The notes beneath the pieces were generated by a model that searched no databases, was not told the DNA's origin, and saw only the letters and a list, made by a program, of their open reading frames with translations. This document shows, piece after piece, positions 36,143 through 45,891 of a DNA stretch of 64,000 bases. The position numbers and the translations under genes were made by a program. Source of the stretch: Planoprotostelium fungivorum (lineage: Eukaryota > Evosea > Variosea > Cavosteliida > Cavosteliaceae); contig MDYQ01000072.1 of assembly GCA_003024175.1 (NCBI GenBank), forward strand, positions 1 to 64,000. The letters run 5' to 3'. The stretch's first letter is position 1, and every line of letters starts with the position of its first letter.

Positions 36143-36634
36143 GGAAAATGATTACTTGCAAAACAGCAGGTCGTTGACCTGCTGTGATCTTTTATCTTGT
36201 ATGTTTGAGTGCTCGTCCACTGTTATAGACGGTCAGGACAGGTACATCAGACAAATTGACATGAACATCATTCGGAATAAGAGGGGAAGTTGAGAGAACA
36301 TCCGGTGTCAGGGATTAAGATCAGGTCATAGATTCACCTGTACTCGATGATGATGGCTGTTGCTCTATCTTGTGACCGTTTGGCCGAGCACTCGGATCTG
36401 CGAATAGCGCATCTGCGATCATCGCTCTATCTGTGTGGGTGGTTTGTAAATCTGGTGGGCGGAAGCTTGTTCGACATCACTACCACCACAACACCCTATC
36501 CTCTATATCGACTGGCACTTATGAATAATCGCCCTCAACACCAACATCCACCCCCGACGAACGCTCTCTGTCGACGACAACATGCACGGTGAAGAGTGGT
36601 GAACGACCTGCTGTTTTGCAAGTAATTATTTTCC
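36143..36634. mobile_element. 492-base element with 37-base terminal inverted repeats (MITE-like)
   Basis: The left end (36143-36179, GGAAAATGATTACTTGCAAA then ACAGCAGGTCGTTGACC) is matched in reverse complement by the right end (36598-36634) at 35 of 37 bases. The left repeat also holds an inner palindrome, AGCAGGTC-GTT-GACCTGCT. No transposase-like frame lies between. No clear target-site duplication flanks it, which weakens the transposon reading. Alternatives are a foldback relic or two facing copies of a regulatory site. It lies just upstream of the vWA gene start (36109) and so within its promoter. Confidence 0.6.
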
Positions 36635-36702
36635 ACCGCTCAGACGTCCACACATCCATCAGAGTGTAGGTGTTGGGGCGAGAGCACCCGTTCGAAGCCG
36701 TT

Positions 36703-36755
36703 GTTACCATGGTAACAGCGCTAGGGATGCGTAAAAGAGCCCGCCAGGCTGGCAG
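36703..36755. repeat. Copy B of the dispersed ~52-base element, with a perfect RFX X-box-like palindrome
   Basis: Homologous to 9720-9771. Here the left block is the perfect palindrome GTTACCATGGTAAC, which fits the RFX transcription-factor X-box consensus (GTNRCC-N-RGYAAC). The right block holds GCCAG-G-CTGGC, a second dyad about 30 bases away. A B-box-like word, GTTCGAAGCC, lies just before it at 36690-36699, but no tRNA can be folded around it. Confidence 0.55.
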
Positions 36756-36858
36756 TCCCTGCCCCACCGCCTGCACCAGTTTTCATCGTGATTTTACGCT
36801 GTGCGGAGATTGGGGCGGTGCACCACATCATGATGCGATCTCCTTCCACCTCTTTATT

Positions 36859-37798
36859 TCACAAGGGTAGCCCGTCGTTGAGCGTCGCGAGCTCCTCCTC
36901 TAAGGCTGCCAGACGGGCTTGTGTCTGTTGCAATTCACTCTTGACTTTCTTCGCGATCTCATTGATCTTCCTCGTCTCCGTCTCTTCGTCAAATAGCCCG
37001 ACTGAACACGTGAGCACGATGGGAAGAGGTGATTCGTCACATGATGTGATGTGAAATGGAAGAGATGATGGAAGTCAGGTGACTCACAATATTGAGTGTG
37101 TTTCGTTAAGACGGGTTTAGGATTGGCATCATCACTCTGCTGGAGGAGTTGCAAAAAGTCTTCCTTGGGGGAGTTGAAGACCAGTTCATCGTAGAATTCA
37201 GCGACGACTGGCCGTTTCGGATTCAAGTTCTAAAGAACATGAGTCGATGTTGGTGATGTCCATCTGATGGAATCGATCTCTCGAGGTGGGATGACGTTTT
37301 TGGGGAGAGAAGATGAGTCGACTCACCACTTGTGGATCGGCTGAGAATAATCGTAAGTTGTGATACAGATCGATTGGCTTCTCTGATGCATCTTGGAAAT
37401 AGATCTTGATGTTGATCTCGAACTCTCCCCATCCTGTCTCTGATATTTCGAACGGGAATTTCTCTACGACTTGAAGAGAGGAATTAATCATGCGGTCGAT
37501 GGTTGATGTGAATGTGATGTGAAACGATATAGATCTGAAGGAATACCTCGACGTGGATTGGGAAAACTCTGATGGAGATTGAAAATCACCTACAATCGTA
37601 TAATCAGATCTCCCACGATGATGTGAATCAGAGGAATAGAGACAACACCTTCTTAATATAATACGATATGTCCTCATTATGTACACTTCTCACGTAACAC
37701 GTCCACTTGTGCGTCTTTCCCTCCTCGGCTTGTTTACCCATAAAGAATGCGATGTTGCCGTAGGCTATCCTCTTTACCACTTGTGTCTTCTCACTCAT
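36859..37798 (-). CDS. YEATS4: YEATS domain protein GAS41/Yaf9-type (YEATS4)
   Basis: Acyl-lysine histone reader shared by the NuA4/TIP60 acetyltransferase and SWR1/SRCAP remodelling complexes. The start MSEKTQVVKRIAYGNIAFFM is followed by KTHKWTCYVRSVHNEDISYY. The small exon VIFNLHQSFPNPRR joins VVEKFPFEISETGWGEFEIN and IKIYFQDASEKPIDLYHNLR, the YEATS core with aromatic-cage and WGEF residues. Further on are PVVAEFYDELVFNSP and a C-terminal coiled coil (INEIAKKVKSELQQTQARLA) ending LNDGLPL, as in GAS41. About 230 residues, normal size. Divergent from AP1M1. Confidence 0.94.
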
Positions 37799-38175
37799 GC
37801 TCTGCGTGGTGATTTTCGATCTCTCTTCTGTTCTACCGATGTAATCTAATCGTCTCGGTGCGAAATCGCAAATTTTAGGCCGCCGTTACACTCATGGCGG
37901 GAGAATGCTACATCAAGTTTGCAACGAGTTATTTACTTTTATAGACATACTCGTGCAGTGCGTAGGATTTTATATTACACATCATCTCCTACTTCTCATT
38001 TCTGGTCATCAATGTCCTCTTTGTGATGATATTATTAGATGACTTATGTGGTAATAAGATGAACTAAACTGCAGAGAAGTTCATAATCGGCAAAAAGACA
38101 AAATTTGTCTAATATAATAGATGTGGCATCTACAACGACTGCTCGAAGCGGGTGGCAGCAGATCATCTTTGAAAC
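37799..38175. promoter_or_regulatory. Divergent promoter YEATS4 / AP1M1
   Basis: A 377-base spacer with TCATGGCGGGAG near 37893-37904 (an E2F-like CTCCCGCC core) and one ATCTACAACG copy at about 38129. Weakly AT-rich near 37940-37980. No TATA box is defined. Confidence 0.4.
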
Positions 38176-40346
38176 ATGGCAGCACACGCCCTGTATATCT
38201 TAGACCTCAAGGGAAAGATTATCATATCTAGAAACTATCGTGGTGACCTGCCAAACAATGTGGCTCAACGATTCATTTCGAAGATTCTAGAGGAGGAAGA
38301 TGTCGTCGTCAAGCCCATTGTGGAGGACGAGGGGCTCTCTTTCGTTTACGTGAAACACAACAACCTGTATCGTGAGCGATACGACTTCATACTTTCGGTT
38401 CGTGACTCACGACAGTGATGGCCGTCTCGGAGAGAAACTGCAATGCCTCTATGATTATTCTCTTCTTATACAAGCTGATAGAGGTGAGTTTGAATGTCCA
38501 TATGGTCATAGACATTTGGAACCGGAGGTCGAAATGTGTGACCGGATCGTGTAGGTTTTCGTGGAATACTTCAAAGAGCTCGAAGAGGAGTCCATTCGAG
38601 ACAACTTTGTTCTCATTTACGAACTGCTGGACGAAATGATGGATTTTGGACTTCCACAAGTTACAGAGCCAAAGGTCCTCCAAGAGTGAGTCTCATCATT
38701 CATTTCCCCTTCTGTCGATATGCATCTGCATCGTCATCACATGTGTCCTAAACGAACCCAGATACATCACTCAAGAGGGTCACAAGCTCACTAAACAGCA
38801 AGTCCAGGTACTCTACATCTTCCATCCTCCGTATCTCATCTCCATCAGGTCTCCAAGAGTGTCACCGGAGCCGTATCTTGGCGTAGCGAGGACGTCAAGT
38901 ACAGAAAGAACGAAGTACGTCCCCCATCCTCTTCCATCTCAAAACCCTCATCCCATTTTATTTCATTTTATTTCACGTCCACCGACGGCCCCGCAGGTCT
39001 TCCTCGATGTCGTAGAGAGCATCAACCTCTTGGTCGCCTCCAATGGAACTCTCCTCCGCTCAGAGATCGTCGGTAACGTTAAGATGAGATCTTACCTCTC
39101 TGGTGAGTGTGACCCTGCTCCTCTTGTTTTCAAGACACTGACGCGAGATCTCGCAGGAATGCCCGAGTTACGTCTCGGTCTGAACGATCGAGTCCAATTC
39201 GAGAACGCCGGTCACGGTAGACGTACGTTACGCATCCATCCTCCTCCATCATGACTCGATCACCCTCACGACATCGATACGATTCTGACTCGTTGTAGAA
39301 GGAGCGACTGCCAAGGGCAAGGCCATCGAAATGGAAGATGTTGCCTTCCATCAGTGTGTCAAGCTCAACCGATTCGAGACAGACAGGACCATCTCTTTCA
39401 TTCCCCCCGATGGAGAGTTCGAGTTGATGTCCTACCGACTCAACACTTCGGTGAGTGCCACGTCATCATGTGCACATGAGATATCATACCTCGACCGAGT
39501 CTATACATTCGACGACTCTGGAGAATGAAAACGAAGAATGAACCATACGTACACAACGTATCCATACGTACGACACCGACTCACGACATCTCACCGTACA
39601 ATTGTGACATCCACTCGAAGCTAAAAATAGCCCAGGTGAAGCCTCTCATTTGGATCGAGGCGGACGTAGTGTCCCACAAGGGCAGTCGAGTGGAATACGT
39701 CGTCAAGGCTAAATCTCAGTTCAAATCGAGATCGACGGCAAACAACGTGCAGATCTTTATTCCCGTGCCAAAGGACGTCGACACACCCAAGTTCAAGGCT
39801 TCCGTGGGAAGCGTAAAGTACGCACCCGAGAAGGATTCGATCTTGTGGACGATCAAGCAATTCCAGGTGAAATTTCGATGTCATGCTCACGGTGATGATC
39901 ATCACTACGATCATGATGATCATCATCATGATGAACACGTGCTGTAGACATAGATCCTATTCATCACACGAATCCATTCAAGAGATAGACGTTCATCACA
40001 TGGACCATGATGATGGTGTCGCTGATCATCGCAGGGAGGAAAGGATCATCTGATGAGAGCCCAATTTGGACTTCCATCCATCGCAGACGAGGACCCAGCC
40101 TCTAAGCCTCCCATCACTGTCAAATTCGAGATCCCCTACTTCACCGTCTCCGGTATCCAGGTGACCGGTTCCCGCCAAAAGTTAAACCCTAAACCACGTA
40201 CAGGTCAGGTATCTGAAGATCATCGAGAAATCGGGTTACCAGGCCCTGCCCTGGGTGAGGTACATCACTCAGAGTGGAACTTATGAGGTGAGTTATAGAC
40301 GGTGAATAAATGATGATTAACGGGGATTTAGATTCGTACTCAATAG
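38176..40346 (+). CDS. AP1M1: AP-1 clathrin adaptor complex, mu subunit
   Basis: Medium subunit of the trans-Golgi/endosome AP-1 adaptor, recognising YxxPhi cargo signals. The longin-fold N-terminus is MAAHALYILDLKGKIIISRN then VYVKHNNLY and EYFKELEEESIRDNFVLIYE. The C-terminal mu-homology domain has SYLSGMPELRLGLNDRVQFE (codons split by an intron), KLNRFETDRTISFIPPDGEF, MSYRLNTS, HVKPLIWIE-like, KSQFKSRSTANNVQIFIPVP and KIIEKSGYQALPWVRYITQS. The last intron leaves a four-codon exon, IRTQ, ending at TAG 40344-40346, matching the animal ending LRTQ. Sequence is nearer AP-1 than AP-2 mu. Confidence 0.96.
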
Positions 40347-40739
40347 AAAGCGAAAGGAATGAATAAATACATCGCATCAGATCGTCTCATCTACAACAGT
40401 GTAGATCGTACCGTGAAGGCAAAAACAATTTATCTTTCATCACGTGCGTTGCATCGTGCCGTTGATGACTCGCACATGAGAACTGTAGGTGTAACGCCAC
40501 TGCTTGACTTTGTATTCTCATACAAAATGGATGTTAGTTCTGTTCTGACTCTCGGAGGAGTAGGGCATCTAAAGGGAGGCTCCGTTGTCAAGTTGAATGG
40601 AGTAGGTGCTGTCCAGCGAGAGACACGCAGAAACAACAAGACCATAGCAGACCCAGACACGATGAACCTCAGTCAACACGTGGATCCCATCGCCGATGCT
40701 CATAGACGATGACTACGAGAGTGGGCTCAGCCAGAGATA

Positions 40740-41514
40740 CAAAGCAGAGAGTGGCTCTCTGAGGATTCATCCATTCATCCCATCAAGCACAGACAGCTGT
40801 ACGACACCATAGGAAAGATCTTCAAACGCTTCGTACCTCTTCTGGAGAAGGTTTTGTACAGAGAGGACATCCATGAATACAAGATTGGAGTGGACATAGA
40901 ATCTATCTTCGTGAGTGAGCAACGTGAGGTCTCATGACTGACACGCCTCAAAGTGGGAGAACGAAAACAAAAAGGGAGATGATGAAGAAGAAGAGAGAGG
41001 ACAAGAGGACAAGAGAGAAGAAATATACGAGGTGCATGGAATCTACACACGCATTACCTGACATCTGACAGCCGGCCTATAAATCAAATATTGGAAGAAC
41101 GAGAGGCTATGGAGGCTACACCAGCAACCACATGGGAGATTTTGAGCCCAAGGTCCCAGAGTTTGTACTGCCTGTACCAAACTACATCAGTGAGGAGACG
41201 AGTATTGAGCTGACTGACACGGCATGCTGAACGAGCAGATCGCAGCGTCAGGTTCGCATCATCTCGACAGCCAGAGTTCCGCCGCAGGTGTGTCTGTCAT
41301 TGCGTCACGCATCCTGTGAAGACTGATGTGGACAGAAGAGAGACTGGATGTGGACTACATCTGTCTTACCTGTGGACTGGCTGAGAATCGCAGCGATCTG
41401 ATGACGAGAGAAGAGGCGTGTAAGTACAGAGAAGAGCTGATGAAGGAGAGGGGACATACAGCGCGAGGATTGAGCGATCTTTTTGAGGAAGAGTTCAATC
41501 TGTGCGAACATTAA
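40740..41514 (+). pseudogene. Decayed DUF4246 family gene lacking its central domain
   Basis: Three separated pieces match the fungal/protist DUF4246 family in the right order. First, SSIHPIKHRQLYDTIGKIFK then RFVPLLEKVL, near 40770-40860 (the family's INNLHP..H..LY block). Second, KVPEFVLPVPNYISEE near 41150. Third, VRIISTARVPPQ near 41240-41285, followed by REEACKYREELMKERGH and the family-final LCEH before the stop at 41512. The ~150-residue iron-binding-type double-stranded beta-helix core (WHVEG region) between the second and third pieces is missing, and the pieces lie in different frames not all bridged by introns. The region 40347-40739 upstream carries a 117-residue frame unlike the family N-terminus. 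Best read as a host gene in decay. Confidence 0.6.
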
Positions 41515-41680
41515 AGATGATGATGATGATCGAAGCATCGTCTGTGGTCTCTCATTGTCCAGCAATAAAACATATCATTCACGCATTGTAGTTTTTATTT
41601 ACTTTCACTTCCACCCGCTGACATTGAGATGGATGCGACCATCGATCATCAGAACACGGAGCTTGTCATACCCCTTCGAG

Positions 41681-41975
41681 CTACTCCCCTTTCACTTTGT
41701 CCTCTCGTTCTTGCAGCACTCTCTTTCTCTCTTCCTCTTCTCTCAGCATCCTCCTAAACCCTCCCTCCTTTTGGCCAAAGGCCCATCTTTCTACCTTCAA
41801 GATGTTCTCTCTCGATCGAACTGTTTTTTCCTCTTGTTCCTCCCAATATCTAGGATCTATCGGATTGAGCGATTTGTTGGGTGATGACAATGTGCATCTC
41901 ACCATCTCTTCTTCTGTATCGATCGATACCGTACATGGTCAGACCGACGAGATAGAGGTGAATGGAGGCTTGCAT
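41681..41975 (-). CDS. Small single-span membrane protein
   Basis: Two exons joined by a 45-base intron (GTGAGATGCA to CCGATAG). The protein of about 83 residues begins MQASIHLYLVGLTMYGIDRY, a short hydrophobic segment, continues RRRDDPRYWEEQEEKTVRSR, and ends RKRVLQEREDKVKGE, a highly charged helix. Splicing keeps the frame and gives the DDPRYWEEQEE join. The layout resembles small accessory proteins of the mitochondrial inner membrane, but no family is recognised. Confidence 0.5.
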
Positions 41976-42156
41976 GAAATAGAGTCGGCGAAATCGCTGT
42001 GATGATTAGAATGTAAATGACCGCCTTTTACATTACCCTTAGAAACGGTATTCTTGCTTGTAATTCTGACACAAGATTCCGTTCCATCTCGAAGTGCGTC
42101 GGTGCGATGATGTGATTGCGATGTCAATCTGATAAAGTAGAATAAATTTCCCTTCT

Positions 42157-45100
42157 TCATTTTATTGTTTTTTTGCCGAAAATCTTCTTTCCTTCTATCA
42201 GAGACTTTTTGAGAGTCTGTCTCATCTTCTCATCCTTCACATGAGAGGACAAGTCACGATTGAACCTGGACTGTAGAGTATCCCAGTCTCTCGGTCCACC
42301 TTTCTTATGGTAGCCACTCCAAAACTCTTCCACCATCTTCAAGATCTGATCTCAGGGTCAACATCATCAACGTCTGAGGTTCTAACCTTGGCATCTTTCG
42401 TCTTCGATCGGATGTGATGATGACACGTGTCCAGGAGGATCTTCATACTGTCGTCGAGTCCGTCTCCATCAGAGTCCTCTGCTCTCTCATCGTCCGAACT
42501 GTCTTCATCTTCACTGCTGTCGTCATCGGCTTCCGATTCGAAGACTTTGTCCTCTTGAGCAACAAACTGCTTCTCTTCTTCATCGCTCTCGTCCTTCAAG
42601 ATGGTGTGTTCTTCTTCATCATCTTCCTTGATGACAAATTGTTCTTCTTCCTCTTCCTCTTCTTTGATGACAAACTGCTCTTCTTCTTCCTCTTCTTCCT
42701 CTTTGATGATGAGCTGCTCTTCTTCCTCTTCCTCGTCTCTGATGACAAACTGTTCTTCTTCCTCTTCTTCCTCGTCTCTGATGACAAACTGTTCTTCCTC
42801 AGAGGGTGATTCATCCTCTGAATCTTCCACTGCCTCAAACTGTTTCTCTTCTTCTTCCTCGACGGCCTCAAATTGTACTTCTTCCTCTTCTTCCTCCTCT
42901 TCTTTCTCTTCCTCCTCTACAGCTTGCAATTGCGTCTCTTCTTCCTCTTCTATGGCTTGGAATTGCGTCTCTTCTTCTTCCTCTTCTATAGCTTGGAATT
43001 GCGTCTCTTCTTCTTCCTCTTCTATAGCTTGGAATTGTGTCTCTTCCTCTTCTTCCTCGACAGCTATGAATTGCGTCTCTTCTTCGGATGACTCGACCGT
43101 GGCGTTGGATGATTGTGATGACGTCTTCTCTTCTCCGTTCTTCTTTTGTGCATCGATCGTGGGCTTGTCTTTGTTCTATTTCCAAGTCAACATCATGTGA
43201 TGCAATGATGATGATGTGATGATGTGATGATGATGTGATGATGTGATGATGATGTGATGATGATGTAGAGGAAAGAGCTCACCGTTTTACGTTTCGATGC
43301 CTTGGAATCTGCTCGCTTCCTCTTGATGTTTGACGGCACTGTCTTCTCACTCGCCAGCTCCGGTCTCTTCTGTGGAAGTTGGTATCGATCCACCCACTGG
43401 ACACCAAACTTCTCCTTCCATGTTTCCTTGACCAACGTCTGACCACGCGTCAACATCATCATCGTCATCGTGTCCATCACCTTCAGTTTCGTCGTGCATT
43501 TGTGAATGACTCCTGTCTTGAGGTTGAACTTGAGAGCGTTATTGAACATGAGATCTAAATCTCTCTGGAATTCATCTACACGGTTGTAGTCGGGTACCCT
43601 CTCTCTCATCATTTCGATGCTGATGGGTTCGGTGATCGTCTCGTAATAGGATTTTGCGTATGATGCTGATCGATCGGGCAGCTGCAGGAAGATCTGATGA
43701 CATCAGTGATCATGAGAATGGTGATCAGATGATGAGAGATCGGATGATGAGATCGGATGATGAGATCGGATGATGAGATCGGATGATGAGATCGGATGAT
43801 GAGATCGGATGATGTCTCACGGTGTTCATCAAATAGATTCTCTTGCCCACTTGAATCTTCGCATCCACGACAAAGTCCAAAATGTCCATCATGCGGTGTC
43901 GGTGATCTGACCGATCATCACTCCAGCATCACCCAACAATATCTCACCCTGCGTGACCGTTCCGTTGAATTTCACGGGAGATTTCTCGAACTCCGAGCCG
44001 TCTGGTCCGCTCATCTGTGAGTCCTCGAGCTCCATGCGATGAGCCTCGGGCCTTACGTTCACCTTCTTCTTCTCTTCAACTTTCTTCGTGGGCGGCTTCT
44101 TTGTCTTCTCTTCCGCTTTCTTTGGTTTCTCCTTCGTCTTCTCTTCTGCTTTCTTTGGTTTCTCCTTTGTCTTCTCTTCTGCTTTCTTCTTCTCGATGGG
44201 CTTGGCGGTATCTTGTGGAGGATTGTGGATGATTCTTCGGTTCATGATGCCACCCTGTCATGTGATTCAACATGATGTGATCGTGACCAACATGATGTGA
44301 TGGATGGTGAGAATCATGCACGATGCGATGATGTGACGGATCGGAGTGCAAAGTTGTTCGCGATCATTTCGAACGATGTCGATTGACGTGAACATGATGG
44401 ATGTCATGTCGATCGATGGATGGTGATCGATGAGTGTGATGGTAGTTTTGATTGTTTGATTCCCCTACCTTGAGAGGAGATCGAAGTGTGACGATTTCAG
44501 TCGATGCGGCTGGTGTTTCTTTCACGTAGCGATCCGTTTCCAAAATATCCACCAATCGAACACTCTCTGTGGAGAGAGATCTGAGGTAAAGTATGATGTT
44601 GCTCACGGGCAGAGTTGTCATCAGTTTCTATCAAAAATCAACACGGCACAGTCATCTGATATCATGACCGATCACGATGTGATGACGGATCAGATGATGC
44701 ATCATGTGATATGGATGCTCACCTTCATCATCATCTCGTGCGACACTTCGAGTTGTCCCTTCTCTTCTTGCTGTTGCACGACACGTGACTTGTATTCTTC
44801 CAATTGAGCTCTGAGCGCTCTCACGTCCTCCATCTCCTTCTTCTCGGTTGGGAGTTGCGCAGCTGCGGACTTTAACTCCTTCTGTTGCTGTCTGAATTGC
44901 TTCTCTTGTGATTCGTAGAGCTTCTCGTCTTTCCATCTGGACAGTGATGGTGAGACATCGGATGATGATGATTGGTTCACCTCTGGATGGCACTATTGGA
45001 TCTATGCAGATCGTTCCCCCAGAATTCGACGTGAAAGTCCTTGTTGCACCTGCACATGTTGTGAGTGATGGAAGATGGTGTATGATGGGATCACCATTTG

Positions 45101-45640
45101 ACGGTGCTCCTTCTACCGAGAGGATAGAGGCCACTCGGTTGAAGATGAGATATCGGAGACCCGTTGATTTCCACCACGTGTTGAGACTGTATTGAGTGAG
45201 TCGAAGAGTGCGATGATGTGACTGTGAAGATTTACCTTCTTGAAGGGGTCCATCTGCGGATAATTCCTCATGTAATCGGTCAAGACGAGAAATGGCTCGC
45301 CATCATCACTGTACTTGATCTCTAACGCAAATTGCTTCGGTTCGGTCATGGGTAATTTCAAGATGAAATCGCATGATGGGTCGCTGTTTCGTTTCTTTAG
45401 TGTCGAATCACACGATACACATCCAGATATGAGATGTTCAGAAATATGAAGAGAAACAACACACCTTCCAAACACTAGTGTCTTGTTATTTGCCCGTATC
45501 AGCCAGCGTAGATTATGATGTCCACTCTTTGGATTCGACACACTGAGAGTGATGCTACCCAGACACTCTACACTATTACACGTCTTCATCTCCCTCTCAC
45601 TAGATTCCTCATCTAGGACAGAAGAGCTGATGCTTGCCAT
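42157..45640 (-). CDS. Bromodomain protein with long acidic repeat array
   Basis: Probable chromatin reader. The start MASISSSVLDEESSEREMKT is followed by a beta-rich N-terminal region of unknown type (DFILKLPMTEPKQFALEIKY), then a coiled coil (KQFRQQQKELKSAAAQLPTE), a Lys/Glu spacer (KAEEKTKEKPKKAEEKTKEK) and a bromodomain: TRHRMMDILDFVVDAKIQVG, IFLQLPDRSASYAKSYYETI, TEPISIEMMRERVPDYNRVD and EFQRDLDLMFNNALKFN with the conserved Asn. Then come a basic stretch (KRKRADSKASKRKT), about 200 residues of acidic repeats with TQFQAI/EQFVIK cores, and a final basic domain, EEFWSGYHKKGGPRDWDTLQ to GKKIFGKKTIK. The order of short middle exons is inferred from phase. Confidence 0.75.
42470..43125 (-). 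repeat. Acidic protein-level repeat array, about 13 units
   Basis: GAA/GAG-rich coding repeats encode runs of Glu broken by TQFIAV, TQFQAI, TQLQAV, VQFEAV, EQFVIR, EQLIIK and EQFVIK. Unit length is about 14-20 codons. The purine-rich strand leaves a long Ser-rich open frame on the opposite strand, which is an artefact. Confidence 0.85.
43738..43814. repeat. 13-base minisatellite in an intron of the bromodomain gene
   Basis: Six head-to-tail copies of GATCGGATGATGA start at 43738, 43751, 43764, 43777, 43790 and 43803, almost without mismatch. Perfect copies imply recent expansion. It lies in the intron inside the bromodomain coding region. Confidence 0.9.
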
Positions 45641-45891
45641 TCGGATGATGGCGCGAAAATGAATTTCAAACGGTTATGCCATTTGAAATTCAAGCGATTT
45701 TACAACTGAAAGGACAAAGAGCAACATCGTCACACCATGCAGGACGAGAACGAAGGCGTCGTCACGATGATCAGATGCATGTCAAGAGAGGTCAACGAGA
45801 GGAAGTCTCCGCATCTCAGATAAATGAACACAATGTTTCCAAATCATCTTCATCTATTCACAAATACTTTCGATTCATCTCTTCTCCTCTT
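45641..45891. promoter_or_regulatory. Upstream region of the bromodomain gene
   Basis: Contains ATGGCGCGAAAATG (E2F-like GGCGCGAAA) at about 45647-45661 and a perfect 10-base inverted repeat, GAATTTCAAA (45661-45670) and TTTGAAATTC (45682-45691), with an 11-base spacer. Both lie within 55 bases of the ATG at 45640. Confidence 0.45.

Noticed and set aside
36690-36699. tRNA B-box-like GTTCGAAGCC
   Set aside because: No acceptor, anticodon or T stem can be paired around it.
40359-40712. 117-residue frame next to AP1M1 as the N-terminus of DUF4246
   Set aside because: Sequence does not resemble the family N-terminus, and its start overlaps the AP1M1 3' end region; left unassigned.
42601-43200. 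Long Ser/Cys-rich plus-strand open frame
   Set aside because: It is the antisense of the GAA/GAG repeat coding for the acidic array; purine-rich repeats leave all frames open.
43738-43814. Possible CRISPR-like regular repeats
   Set aside because: Units are 13 bases head to tail without spacers; it is an intronic minisatellite in a eukaryotic gene.
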